64,000 bases of DNA, from NCBI RefSeq assembly GCF_018143015.1, contig NC_054741.1:59394197-59458196 (forward strand), written 5' to 3'. A program made the translations under genes and the position numbers. The notes under the pieces are model-generated. The model was not told the origin of the DNA and ran no database searches. It was given only the letters and a program-made list of their open reading frames with translations. Source of the DNA: Lytechinus variegatus. Its lineage: Eukaryota; Echinodermata; Echinoidea; Temnopleuroida; Toxopneustidae. Positions 45,091 through 56,632 of the stretch are shown piece by piece; positions within the stretch are counted from its first letter, which is position 1; every line of letters starts with the position of its first letter.

Positions 45091-46309
45091 GCTCCCCATC
45101 CATCGGTCGCCGTACTTGATCAAATCTTATCTGCGATATAAAGCAGTTAAACATCTCACACTACAAAGAGAAAACAGTCACATGATTTTATGAATTTGTA
45201 CAATTTTGGCAATTTTTGAGAGAAAGAAACCTCAAATCTCTGTGCCGCTCTCTGGAGCAACATTAATGACGTATCCATGTAATTCTATAATTTAAACGTA
45301 ATAACAAGTACAAAATTGCACGTAAGATGTGAAGAAGTAAGGATGTGAATATTCATGAACTTCACAATAACTTTACTGACGTTGCAGATTATAATGACAA
45401 AAGCGTCAGCTTACTCGCATCCTGTTATCGGGTCAACCTTTCTTTTATTGGTCGTCGTCTTACTTGGGCAAAATTATACTTTGCTCTCTTTAATATCTCG
45501 TTCCATGGGCTCTAGTTGGTAGTAGACCCGAAAGCTTTCGTCTCATTTTAGAATGAAATGTGAGGCTTAATATCTCTATAAAGTTAAAATGATTGTTTAT
45601 TTTCATATCAAGCGAAAAAAAAATATGCCACAAAGTTGAAACTAGTTCAGACATTAAATGAGTAGTCATTAGCCTGGACGCCACCCATTGGAAATGACCA
45701 TGCACCCTGATTATTTTCCCCCTGTTTTAAAGATAGTTGACGAAAGTAGTGGTTGGTAAACGCTGACGCTTTAAACGAGTCGTTTTTTTTTAGTTGAGAA
45801 TCATAATGCAACTTTTGACAAGTAACCAATGGTCAGACGGAAAACTAAGCAACAGCAAACCAATATTTTTAGAAGTATGCCAAGTTGAAATATGCATCGT
45901 TTAGAAAGATTACCTTAAAAGTTATTTTTACAGATTATGTGTCATTAAGAAAACTGTTTTAAATCTGCTTTTATCGGAAACCTGCGACCAAGCAAAGTGA
46001 GCAAGCCACTAAGAAGTCGGATTTGTTTTTTCTAAATTAGCAAATATTATTTGGAAACACATTTCGCTTGTACAATTGGCCAAAATTTACAGGAATGTGA
46101 CACTCATTTTAGTCTGAGTTTTTTTACTAGAAAGGAATAAAAATCCTAACCCCCTAAAGACACAAGTTGGGTTGAAAATTTAACCATATGTCATAAAAAG
46201 CATGATAAGGTCCAATTGAGCAATAGTTTTTGAAGGGATTACTCCATACATTCCAGCATGAAATTATTTCGGGTGGCTTTTGTTTTCTTTCTTTGCATTA
46301 GTTGAATTG

Positions 46310-46471
46310 TAGGAGATAGCGCGAACGCAGATCTCCGCTACCATAAATTGTACGCCCGAGTTCCCCACGTTTGGGGGAATCGCAAGGTTCAGCAAGCCGG
46401 AGTGCAATGGCAAGCCTCGCCCTGGGGGTGCATCCTTCTTGATCAATGCGACCCCTGCGCCAGGTAAGTAT
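46310..46471 (-). ncRNA. RNU1: U1 snRNA copy 11
   Basis: Consensus RNA; long spacer, block present. Partner of copy 14 in the duplicated 4.14 kb block. Confidence 0.95.
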
Positions 46472-47697
46472 GCTCCCCATCCATCGGTCGCCGTACTTGA
46501 TCAAATCTTATCTGCGATATAAAGCAGTTAAACATCTCACACTACAAAGTGAAAACAGTCACATGATTTTATGAATTTGTACAATTTTGGCAATTTTTGA
46601 GAGAAAGAAACCTCAAATCTCTGTGCCGCTCTCTGGAGCAACATTAATGACGTATCCATGTAATTCTATAATTTAAACGTAATAACAAGTACAAAATTGC
46701 ACGTAAGATGTGAAGAAGTAAGGATGTGAATATTCATGAACTTCACAATAACTTTACTGACGTTGCAGATTATAATGACAAAAGCGTCAGCTTACTCGCA
46801 TCCTGTTATCGGGTCAACCTTTCTTTTATTGGTCGTCGTCTTACTTGGGCAAAATTATACTTTGCTCTCTTTAATATCTCGTTCCATGAGCTCTAGTTGG
46901 TAGTAGACCCGAAAGCTTTCGTCTCATTTTAGAATGAAATGGGAGGCTTAATATCTCTATCAAGTTAAAATGATTGTTTATTTTCATATCAAGCGAAAAA
47001 AAAGAAAATATGCCACAAAGTTGAAACTAATTCAGACATTAAATGAGTAGTTATTAGCCTGGACGCCACCCATTGGAAATGATCATGCACCCTGATTATT
47101 TTTACCCCTTTTTTAAAGATCGGTGACGAAATTAGTGGTTGGTAAAAGCTGACGCTTTAAACGAGTCGTTTGTTGTTTTAGTTGAGAATCATAATGCAAC
47201 TTTTGACAAGTAACCAATGGTCAGACGGAAAACTAAGCAACAGCGAACCAATATTTTTAGAAGTATGCCAAGTTGAAATATGCATCGTTTAGAAAGATTA
47301 CCTTAAAAGTTGTTTTTACAGATTATGTGTCATTAAGAAAACTGTTTTAAATCTGCTTTTATCGGAAACCTGCGACCAAGCAAAGTGAGCAAGCCACTAA
47401 GAAGTCGGATTTGTTTTTTTCTAAATTAGCAAATATTATTTGGAAACACATTTCGCTTGTACAATTGGCCAAAATTTACAGGAATGTGACACTCATTTTA
47501 GTCTGAGTTTTTTACTAGAAAGGAATAAAAATCCTAACCCCCTAAAGACACAAGTTGGGTTGAAAATTCAACCATATGTCATAAAAAGCATGATAAGGTC
47601 CAATTGAGCAATAGTTTTTGAAGGGATTACTCCATACATTCCCGGATGAAATTATTTCGGGTGGCTTTTGTTTTCTTTCTTTGCATTAGTTGAATTG

Positions 47698-47859
47698 TAG
47701 GAGATAGCGCGAACGCAGATCTCCGCTACCATAAATTGTACGCCCGAGTTCCCCACATTTGGGGGAATCGCAAGGTTCAGCAAGCCGGAGTGCAATGGCA
47801 AGCCTCGCCCTGGGGGTGCATCCTTCTTGATCAATGCGACCCCTGCGCCAGGTAAGTAT
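47698..47859 (-). ncRNA. RNU1: U1 snRNA copy 12, C103U variant
   Basis: Nt 103 in the stem-loop 3 loop is U, giving AAAUG as in human U1, so the RNA change is probably neutral. One base differs in the PSE candidate (-53). Block absent. Confidence 0.9.
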
Positions 47860-49065
47860 GCTCCCCATCCATCGGTCGCCGTACTTGATCAAATCTTATC
47901 TGCGATATAAATCAGTTAAACATCTCACACTACAAAGAGAACACAGTCACATGATTTTATGAATCTGTACAATCTTGGCAAGTTTTGAGAGAAAGAAACC
48001 TAAAATCTCTTGGCCGCTCTCTGGTATCCATGTAATTCTATAATTTAAACGTAATAACAAGTACAAAATTGCACGTAAGATGTGAAGAAGTAAGGATGTG
48101 AATATTCATGAACTTCACAATAACTTTACTGACGTTGCAGATTATAATGACAAAAGCGTCAGCTTACTCGCATCCTGTTATCGGGTCAACCTTTCTTTTA
48201 TTGGTCGTCGTCTTACTTTGGCAAAATTATACTTTGCTCTCTTTAATATCTCGTTCCATGAGCTCTAGTTGGTAGTAGACCCGAAAGCTTTCGTCTCATT
48301 TTAGAATGAAATGTGTGGCTTAATATCTCTACAAAGTTAGAATGATTGTTTATTTTCATATCAAGCGAAAAAAAGAAAATATCCCACAAATTTGAAACTA
48401 ATTCAGACATTAAATGAGTAGTTATTAGCCTGGACGCCACCCATTGGAAATGATCATGCACCCTGATTATTTTTACCCCTTTTTTAAAGATCGGTGACGA
48501 AAGTAGTGGTTGGTAAACAATGACGCTTTAAACGAGTCGTTTTTTTTTTAGTTGAGAATCATAATGCAACTTTTGACAAGTAACCAATGGTCAGACTGAA
48601 AACTAAGCAACAGCAAACCATTATTTCTAGAAGTATGCCAAGTTGAAATATGCATCGTTTAGAAAGATTACCTTAAAAGTTATTTTTACAGATTATGTGT
48701 CATTAAGAAAACTGTTTTAAATCTGCTTTTATCGGAAACATGCGACCAAGCAAAGTGAGCAAGCCACTAAGAAGTCGGATTTGTTTTTTCTAAATTAGCA
48801 AATATTATTTGTAAACACATTTCGCTTGTACAATTGGCCAAAATTTACAGGAATGTGACACTCATTTTAGTCTGAGTTTTTTACTAGAAAGGAATAAAAA
48901 TCCTAACCCCCTAAAGACACAAGTTGGGTTGAAAATTTAACCACATGTCATAAAAAGCATGATAAGGTCCAATTGAGCAATAGTTTTTGAAGGGATTACT
49001 CCATACATTCCGGATGAAATTATTTCGGGTGGCTTTTGTTTTCTTTCTTTGCATTAGTTGAATTG

Positions 49066-49227
49066 TTGGAGATAGCGCGAACGCAGATCTCCGCTACCAT
49101 AAATTGTACGCCCGAGTTCCCCACGTTTGGGGGAATCGCAAGGTTCAGCAAGCCGGAGTGCAATGGCAAGCCTCGCCCTGGGGGTGCATCCTTCTTGATC
49201 AATGCGACCCCTGCGCCAGGTAAGTAT
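49066..49227 (-). ncRNA. RNU1: U1 snRNA copy 13, 3'-terminal variant
   Basis: Nt 161 is A instead of U, outside stem-loop 4. Because of this base a longer + strand frame opens across the copy; it is not a gene. Block present. Confidence 0.9.
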
Positions 49228-50448
49228 GCTCCCCATCCATCGGTCGCCGTACTTGATCAAATCTTATCTGCGATATAAAGCAGTTAAACATCTCACACTA
49301 CAAAGAGAAAACAGTCACATGATTTTATGAATCTGTACAATTTTGGCAATTTTTGAGAGAAAGAAACCTCAAATCTCTGTGCCGCTCTCTGGAGCAACAT
49401 TAATGACGTATCCATGTAATTCTATAATTTAAACGTAATAACAAGTACAAAATTGCACGTAAGATGTGAAGAAGTAAGGATGTGAATATTCATGAACTTC
49501 ACAATAACTTTACTGACGTTGCAGATTATAATGACAAAAGCGTCAGCTTACTCGCATCCTGTTATCGGGTCAACCTTTCTTTTATTGGTCGTCGTCTTAC
49601 TTGGGCAAAATTATACTTTGCTCTCTTTAATATCTCGTTCCATGGGCTCTAGTTGGTAGTAGACCCGAAAGCTTTCGTCTCATTTTAGAATGAAATGTGA
49701 GGCTTAATATCTCTATAAAGTTAAAATGATTGTTTATTTTCATATCAAGCGAAAAAAAAATATGCCACAAAGTTGAAACTAGTTCAGACATTAAATGAGT
49801 AGTCATTAGCCTGGACGCCACCCATTGGAAATGACCATGCACCCTGATTATTTTCCCCCTTTTTTAAAGATCGGTGACGAAAGTAGTGGTTGGTAAAAGC
49901 TGACGCTTAAAACGAGTCGTTTGTTTTTTTAGTTGAGAATCATAATGCAACTTTTGACAAGTAACCAATGGTCAGACGGAAAACTAAGCAACAGCGAACC
50001 AATATTTTTAGAAGTATGCCAAGTTGAAATATGCATCGTTTAGAAAGATTACCTTAAAAGTTATTTTTACAGATTATGTGTCATTAAGAAAACTGTTTTA
50101 AATCTGCTTTTATCGGAAACCTGCGACCAAGCAAAGTGAGCAAGCCACTAAGAAGTCGGATTTCTTTTTTCTAAATTAGCAAATATTATTTGGAAACACA
50201 TTTCGCTTGTACAATTGGCCAAAATTTACAGGAATGTGACACTCATTTTAGTCTGAGTTTTTTTACTAGAAAGGAATAAAAATCCTAACCCCCTAAAGAC
50301 ACAAGTTGGGTTGAAAATTTAACCATATGTCATAAAAAGCATGATAAGGTCCAATTGAGCAATAGTTTTTGAAGGGATTACTCCATACATTCCAGCATGA
50401 TATTATTTCAGGTGGCTTTTGTTTTCTTTCTTTGCATTAGTTGAATTG

Positions 50449-50610
50449 TAGGAGATAGCGCGAACGCAGATCTCCGCTATCATAAATTGTACGCCCGAGT
50501 TCCCCACGTTTGGGGGAATCGCAAGGTTCAGCAAGCCGGAGTGCAATGGCAAGCCTCGCCCTGGGGGTGCATCCTTCTTGATCAATGCGACCCCTGCGCC
50601 AGGTAAGTAT
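50449..50610 (-). ncRNA. RNU1: U1 snRNA copy 14, Sm-site variant
   Basis: Nt 131, the last G of the Sm site, is A (AAUUUAUGA). The terminal G is strongly conserved in Sm sites, so assembly may be reduced. Block present. The 3' flank also has two changes near 50,401-50,410. Confidence 0.85.
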
Positions 50611-51663
50611 GCTCCCCATCCATCGGTCGCCGTACTTGATCAAATCTTATCTGCGATATAAAGCAGTTAAACATCTCACACTACAAAGAGAAAACAGTCA
50701 CATGATTTTATGAATTTGTACAATTTTGGCAATTTTTGAGAGAAAGAAACCTCAAATCTCTGTGCCGCTCTCTGGAGCAACATTAATGACGTATCCATGT
50801 AATTCTATAATTTAAACGTAATAACAAGTACAAAATTGCACGTAAGATGTGAAGAAGTAAGGATGTGAATATTCATGAACTTCACAATAACTTTACTGAC
50901 GTTGCAGATTATAATGACAAAAGCGTCAGCTTACTCGCATCCTGTTATCGGGTCAACCTTTCTTTTATTGGTCGTCGTCTTACTTGGGCAAAATTATACT
51001 TTGCTCTCTTTAATATCTCGTTCCATGGGCTCTAGTTGGTAGTAGACCCGAAAGCTTTCGTCTCATTTTAGAATGAAATGGGAGGCTTAATATCTCTATC
51101 AAGTTATTTTATTTTCATATCAAGCGAAAAAAAAGAAAATATGCCACAAAGTTGAAACTAATTCAGACATTAAATGAGTAGTTATTAGCCTGGACGCCAC
51201 CCATTGGAAATGATCATGCACCCTGATTATTTTCCCCCTTTTTTAAAGATCGGTGACGAAAGTAGTGGTTGGTAAAAGCTGACGCTTTAAACGAGTCGTT
51301 TGTTTTTTTAGTTGAGAATCATAATGCAACTTTTGACAAGTAACCAATGGTCAGACGGAAAACTAAGCAACAGCAAACCAATATTTCTAGAAGTATGCCA
51401 AGTTGAAATATGCATCGTTCAGAAAGATTACCTTAAAAGTTATTTATACAGATTATTTGTCAACAAGAAAACTGTTTTAAATCTGCTTTTATCGGAAACC
51501 TGCGACCAAGCAAAGTGAGCAAGCCACTAAGAAGTCGGATTTGTTTTTTTCTAAATTAGCAAATATTATTTGGAAACACATTTCGCTTGTACAATTGGCC
51601 AACATTCCAGCATGGAATTATTTCGGGTGGCTTTTGTTTTCTTTCTTTGCATTAGTTGAATTG

Positions 51664-51828
51664 TAGGAGATAGCGCGAACGCAGATCTCCGCTACCATAA
51701 ATAATTGTACGCCCGAGTTCCCCACGCTTGGGGGAATCGCAAGGTTCAGCAAGCCGGAGTGCAATGGCAAGCCTCGCCCTGGGGGTGCATCCTTCTTGAT
51801 CAATGCGACCCCTGCGCCAGGTAAGTAT
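51664..51828 (-). ncRNA. RNU1: U1 snRNA copy 15, Sm-site insertion variant
   Basis: 165 nt. A 3-base insertion turns the Sm region into AAUUAUUUAUGG, and nt 102 in the stem-loop 3 loop is G. A usable AUUUAUGG remains but its distance to stem-loop 3 changes. Short spacer, block absent. Confidence 0.85.
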
Positions 51829-53035
51829 GCTCCCCATCCATCGGTCGCCGTACTTGATCAAATCTTATCTGCGATATAAAGCAGTTAAACATCTCACACT
51901 ACAAAGAGAACACAGTCACATGATTTTATGAATCTGTACAATTTTGGCAAGTTTTGAGAGAAAGAAACCTCAAATCTCTGTGCCGCTCTCTGGTATCCAT
52001 GTAATTCTATAATTTAAACGTAATAACAAGTACAAAATTGCACGTAAGATGTGAAGAAGTAAGGATGTGAATATTCATGAACTTCACAATAACTTTACTG
52101 ACGTTGCAGATTATAATGACAAAAGCGTCAGCTTACTCGCATCCTGTTATCGGGTCAACCTTTCTTTTATTGGTCGTCGTCTTACTTGGGCAAAATTATA
52201 CTTTGCTCTCTTTAATATCTCGTTCCATGGGCTCTAGTTGGTAGTAGACCCGAAAGCTTTCGTCTCATTTTAGAATGAAATGTGAGGCTTAATATCTCTA
52301 TAAAGTTAAAATGATTGTTTATTTTCATATCAAGCGAAAAGAAAATATGCCACAAAGTTGAAACTAGTTCAGACATTAAATGAGTAGTCATTAGCCTGGA
52401 CGCCACCCATTGGAAATGACCATGCACCCTGATTATTTTTCCCCCTTTTTTAAAGATCGGTGACGAAAGTAGTGGTTGGTAAAAGCTGACGCTTTAAACG
52501 AGTCGTTTGTTGTTTTTTAGTTGAGAATCATAATGCAACTTTTGACAAGTAACCAATGGTCAGACGGAAAACTAAGCAACAGCGAACCAATATTTTTAGA
52601 AGTATGCCAAGTTGAAATATGCATCGTTTAGAAAGATTACCTTAAAAGTTATTTTTACAGATTATGTGTCATTAAGAAAACTGTTTTAAATCTGCTTTTA
52701 TCGGAAACCTGCGACCAAGCAAAGTGAGCAAGCCACTAAGAAGTCGGATTTCTTTTTTCCAAATTAGCAAATATTATTTGGAAACACATTTCGCTTGTAC
52801 AATTGGCCAAAATTTACAGGAATGTGACACTCGTTTTAGTCTGAGTTTTTTACTAGAAAGGAATAAAAATCCTAACCCCCTAAAGACACAAGTTGGGTTG
52901 AAAATTCAACCATATGTCATAAAAAGCATGATAAGGTCCAATTGAGCAATAGTTTTTGAAGGGATTACTCCATACATTCCAGCATGAAATTATTTCGGGT
53001 GGCTTTTGTTTTCTTTCTTTGCATTAGTTGAATTG

Positions 53036-53197
53036 TAGGAGATAGCGCGAACGCAGATCTCCGCTACCATAAATTGTACGCCCGAGTTCCCCACGTTTGG
53101 GGGAATCGCAAGGTTCAGCAAGCCGGAGTGCAATGGCAAGCCTCGCCCTGGGGGTGCATCCTTCTTGATCAATGCGACCCCTGCGCCAGGTAAGTAT
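53036..53197 (-). ncRNA. RNU1: U1 snRNA copy 16
   Basis: Consensus RNA; long spacer. The block is absent, although the three-unit pattern predicts presence here, a sign of exchange or conversion. Confidence 0.95.
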
Positions 53198-54408
53198 GCT
53201 CCCCATCCATCGGTCGCCGTACTTGATCAAATCTTATCTGCGATATAAAGCAGTTAAACATCTCACACTACAAAGAGAAAACAGTCACATGATTTTATGA
53301 ATTTGTACAATTTTGGCAATTTTTGAGAGAAAGAAACCTAAAATCTCTTGGCCGCTCTCTGGTATCCATGTAATTCTATAATTTAAACGTAATAACAAGT
53401 ACAAAATTGCACGTAAGATGTGAAGAAGTAAGGATGTGAATATTCATGAACTTCACAATAACTTTACTGACGTTGCAGATTATAATGACAAAAGCGTCAG
53501 CTTACTCGCATCCTGTTATCGGGTCAACCTTTCTTTTATTGGTCGTCGTCTTACTTGGGCAAAATTATACTTTGCTCTCTTTAATATCTCGTTCCATGGG
53601 CTCTAGTTGGTAGTAGACCCGAAAGCTTTCGTCTCATTTTAGAATGAAATGTGAGGCTTAATATCTCTATAAAGTTAAAATGATTGTTTATTTTCATATC
53701 AAGCGAAAAAAAAGAAAATATGCCACAAAGTTGAAACTAGTTCAGACATTAAATGAGTAGTCATTAGCCTGGACGCCACCCATTGGAAATGACCATGCAC
53801 CCTGATTATTTTTCCCCCTTTTTTAAAGATCGGTGACGAAAGTAGTGGTTGGTAAAAGCTGACGCTTTAAACGAGTCGTTTGTTGTTTTTTAGTTGAGAA
53901 TCATAATGCAACTTTTGACAAGTAACCAATGGTCAGACGGAAAACTAAGCAACAGCGAACCAATATTTTTAGAAGTATGCCAAGTTGAAATATGCATCGT
54001 TTAGAAAGATTACCTTAAAAGTTATTTTTACAGATTATGTGTCATTAAGAAAACTGTTTTAAATCTGCTTTTATCGGAAACCTGCGACCAAGCAAAGTGA
54101 GCAAGCCACTAAGAAGTCGGATTTGTTTTTTCTAAATTAGCAAATATTATTTGGAAACACATTTCGCTTGTACAATTGGCCAAAATTTACAGGAATGTGA
54201 CACTCATTTTAGTCTGAGTTTTTTACTAGAAAGGAATAAAAATCCTAACCCCCTAAAGACACAAGTTGGGTTGAAAATTCAACCATATGTCATAAAAAGC
54301 ATGATAAGGTCCAATTGAGCAATAGTTTTTGAAGGGATTACTCCATACATTCCAGCATGAAATTAATTCGGGTGGCTTTTGTTTTCTTTCTTTGCATTAG
54401 TTGAATTG

Positions 54409-54570
54409 TAGGAGATAGCGCGAACGCAGATCTCCGCTACCATAAATTGTACGCCCGAGTTCCCCACGTTTGGGGGAATCGCAAGGTTCAGCAAGCCGGA
54501 GTGCAATGGCAAGCCTCGCCCTGGGGGTGCATCCTTCTTGATCAATGCGACCCCTGCGCCAGGTAAGTAT
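54409..54570 (-). ncRNA. RNU1: U1 snRNA copy 17
   Basis: Consensus RNA; long spacer, block present. The last copy with a complete upstream region. Confidence 0.95.
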
Positions 54571-55698
54571 GCTCCCCATCCATCGGTCGCCGTACTTGAT
54601 CAAATCTTATCTGCGATATAAAGCAGTTAAACATCTCACACTACAAAGAGAACAGTCACATGATTTTATGAATTTGTACAATTTTGGCAATTTTTGAGAG
54701 AAAGAAACCTCAAATATCTGTGCCGCTCTCTGGAGCAACATTAATGACGTATCCATGTAATTCTATAATTTAAACGTAATAACAAGTACAAAATTGCACG
54801 TAAGATGTGAAGAAGTAAGGATGTGAATATTCATGAACTTCACAATAACTTTACTGACGTTGCAGATTATAATGACAAAAGCGTCAGCTTACTCGCATCC
54901 TGTTATCGGGTCAACCTTTCTTTTATTGGTCGTCGTCTTACTTGGGCAAAATTATACTTTGCTCTCTTTAATATCTCGTTCCATGGGCTCTAGTTGGTAG
55001 TAGACCCGAAAGCTTTCGTCTCATTTTAGAATGAAATGTGAGGCTTAATATCTCTATAAAGTTAAAATGATTGTTTATTTTCATATCAAGCGAAAAAAAA
55101 GAAAATATGCCACAAAGTTGAAACTAGTTCAGACATTAAATGAGTAGTCATTAGCCTGGACGCCACCCATTGGAAATGACCATGCACCCTGATTATTTTT
55201 CCCCCTTTTTTAAAGATCGGTGACGAAAGTAGTGGTTGGTAAAAGCTGACGCTTTAAACGAGTCGTTTGTTTAGTTGAGAATCATAATGCAACTTTTGAC
55301 AAGTAACCAATGGTCAGACGGAAAACTAAGCAACAGCGAACCAATATTTTTAGAAGTATGCCAAGTTGAAATATGCATCGTTTAGAAAGATTACCTTAAA
55401 AGTTATTTTTACAGATTATGTGTCATTAAGAAAACTGTTTTAAAAATCTGCTTTTATCGGAAACATGCGACCAAGCAAAGTGAGCAAGCCACTAAGAAGT
55501 CGGATTTGTTTTTTACTAGAAAGGAATAAAAATCCTAACCCCCTAAAGACACAAGTTGGGTTGAAAATTCAACCATATGTCATAAAAAGCATGATAAGGT
55601 CCAATTGAGCAATAGTTTTTGAAGGGATTACTCCATACATTCCAGCATGAAATTATTTCGGGTGGCTTTTGTTTTCTTTCTTTGCATTAGTTGAATTG

Positions 55699-55860
55699 TA
55701 GGAGATAGCGCGAACGCAGATCTCCGCTACCATAAATTGTACGCCCGAGTTCCCCACGTTTGGGGGAATCGCAAGGTTCAGCAAGCCGGAGTGCAATGGC
55801 AAGCCTCGCCCTGGGGGTGCATCCTTCTTGATCAATGCGACCCCTGCGCCAGGTAAGTAT
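55699..55860 (-). pseudogene. RNU1: U1 snRNA copy 18 (array edge), intact RNA with deleted promoter element
   Basis: The RNA sequence is consensus over 162 nt, but 17 bases at -48 to -64, the whole PSE candidate, are missing, and array sequence ends at about -65 to -85. Its 3'-side spacer also lacks about 90-100 bases around a T-run. Probably silent, though it could be read from another promoter. Confidence 0.75.
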
Positions 55861-55925
55861 GCTCCCCATCCATCGGTCGCCGTACTTGATCAAATCTTAT
55901 CTGCGATCTTACACTACAAAGAGAA

Positions 55926-56357
55926 TTGTACTGTCGAACTAAAGCCTCTACAACGGCTCTTATTCATGTAGTGGCTCTTGAATTTTTCTCTAATTTTCGA
56001 TTGAAATGCGTGATGTTTAACAACTTTTAAGCATTACCAAGACCTCTCGTTATGAAATAAATCTCACATTGATAGATTTAACAGACAGTCAGCTTGAAAT
56101 TTGATCTTATCAAATTCGTGAAATGCATTTTAAAACAACTAGGCCTATGCCACATAAAGCGACATGATTTTTTATGACAATGATTTAAATCTCACAACTT
56201 TTTCGAAATTTTAATGAATGGTCTCTCCATGTAGAAACCCTATCCAAGACGAAAAAAACCAAACTGTTTGAAAGTCCATGTATACACACATAAACAAAAG
56301 TTGTTGAAATGACAATATCCAGATAATAAATTATCCACATATTATTACAGCCCCCTA
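55926..56357. other. Unique-looking DNA right of the array
   Basis: AT-rich; nothing recognised. No U1 upstream sequence continues here. Confidence 0.45.
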
Positions 56358-56632
56358 GTTGTGGGCGCGTCGTGTTCTAGTGGTACTAACTCGCGTTTTT
56401 TAATCAGTGGGTCGTGGGTTCGAATCCTAGCATTGGCGTGTTTCCCTTCAGCAAGAAATTTATCCAAACTGTGCAGGACTCGACCCAGGTGAGGTGAATC
56501 CGGTAGGAATCACTCCTTGCGTGCACTGATCGCCGGTGATGGTGTAGGTCGAGCTAAACCCGGGGTGATAATAGCAGCGCTTTTATCCTAAGGAAAAAAG
56601 CGCTTAATAAATCCAGCTGTAATTATTATTAA
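56358..56632 (+). mobile_element. tRNA-derived SINE
   Basis: Same family as 3,611-3,885: starts GTTGTGGGCGCGT, B box GGGTTCGAATCC, body CTTCAGCAAGAAATTTATCC and CTCGACCCAGGTGAGGTGAA. Ends AAAAGCGCTTAATAAATCC and an ATTATTATTA tail. Confidence 0.8.

Larger units (their letters stand above)
31967..55925 (-). repeat. Tandem array of 18 U1 snRNA gene units
   Basis: About 24 kb of head-to-tail units read on the minus strand. Distances between successive U1 5' ends, from left: 1372, 1228, 1364, 1388, 1228, 1371, 1387, 1389, 1369, 1381, 1388, 1368, 1383, 1218, 1369, 1373, 1290. Three size classes come from two indels: a spacer segment of about 155 bp on the 3' side of the gene, and a 16-bp block 166-181 bases upstream. 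The left edge fades near 31,967 in text related to the spacer. The right edge is abrupt near 55,925. Tandem U1 repeats of similar unit size are established for sea urchins. The open frames that recur in each unit on both strands cover the RNA gene or AT-rich spacer and are not genes. Confidence 0.95.

Noticed and set aside
49036-49278. 80-residue + strand open frame in one unit only
   Set aside because: It arises from the single base change at the 3' end of U1 copy 13.
37873-52945. 73-residue + strand open frames at 37,873 and 52,724, and 71-72-residue minus frames in spacers
   Set aside because: They appear in only some units and are broken by simple indels in the others; no protein family is suggested.
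32780-55870. Repeated exon-like segment on the + strand: pyrimidine-rich tract with AG, open frame, then CAG/GTAAGT donor, once per unit
   Set aside because: It is the complement of U1 snRNA. GTAAGTAT is the complement of the U1 5' end, and the pyrimidine tract is the complement of the 3' box region. The frames contain stops near the start in most copies.
34159-55893. Recurrent 60- and 68-residue open frames on the minus strand in every unit
   Set aside because: They overlap each other in different frames across the U1 gene and its promoter; conservation is explained by the RNA gene and array homogenisation.
31967-55925. CRISPR-like or 5S rRNA array
   Set aside because: The unit is over 1.2 kb, and the conserved core matches U1 snRNA from end to end, not 5S rRNA or short direct repeats.
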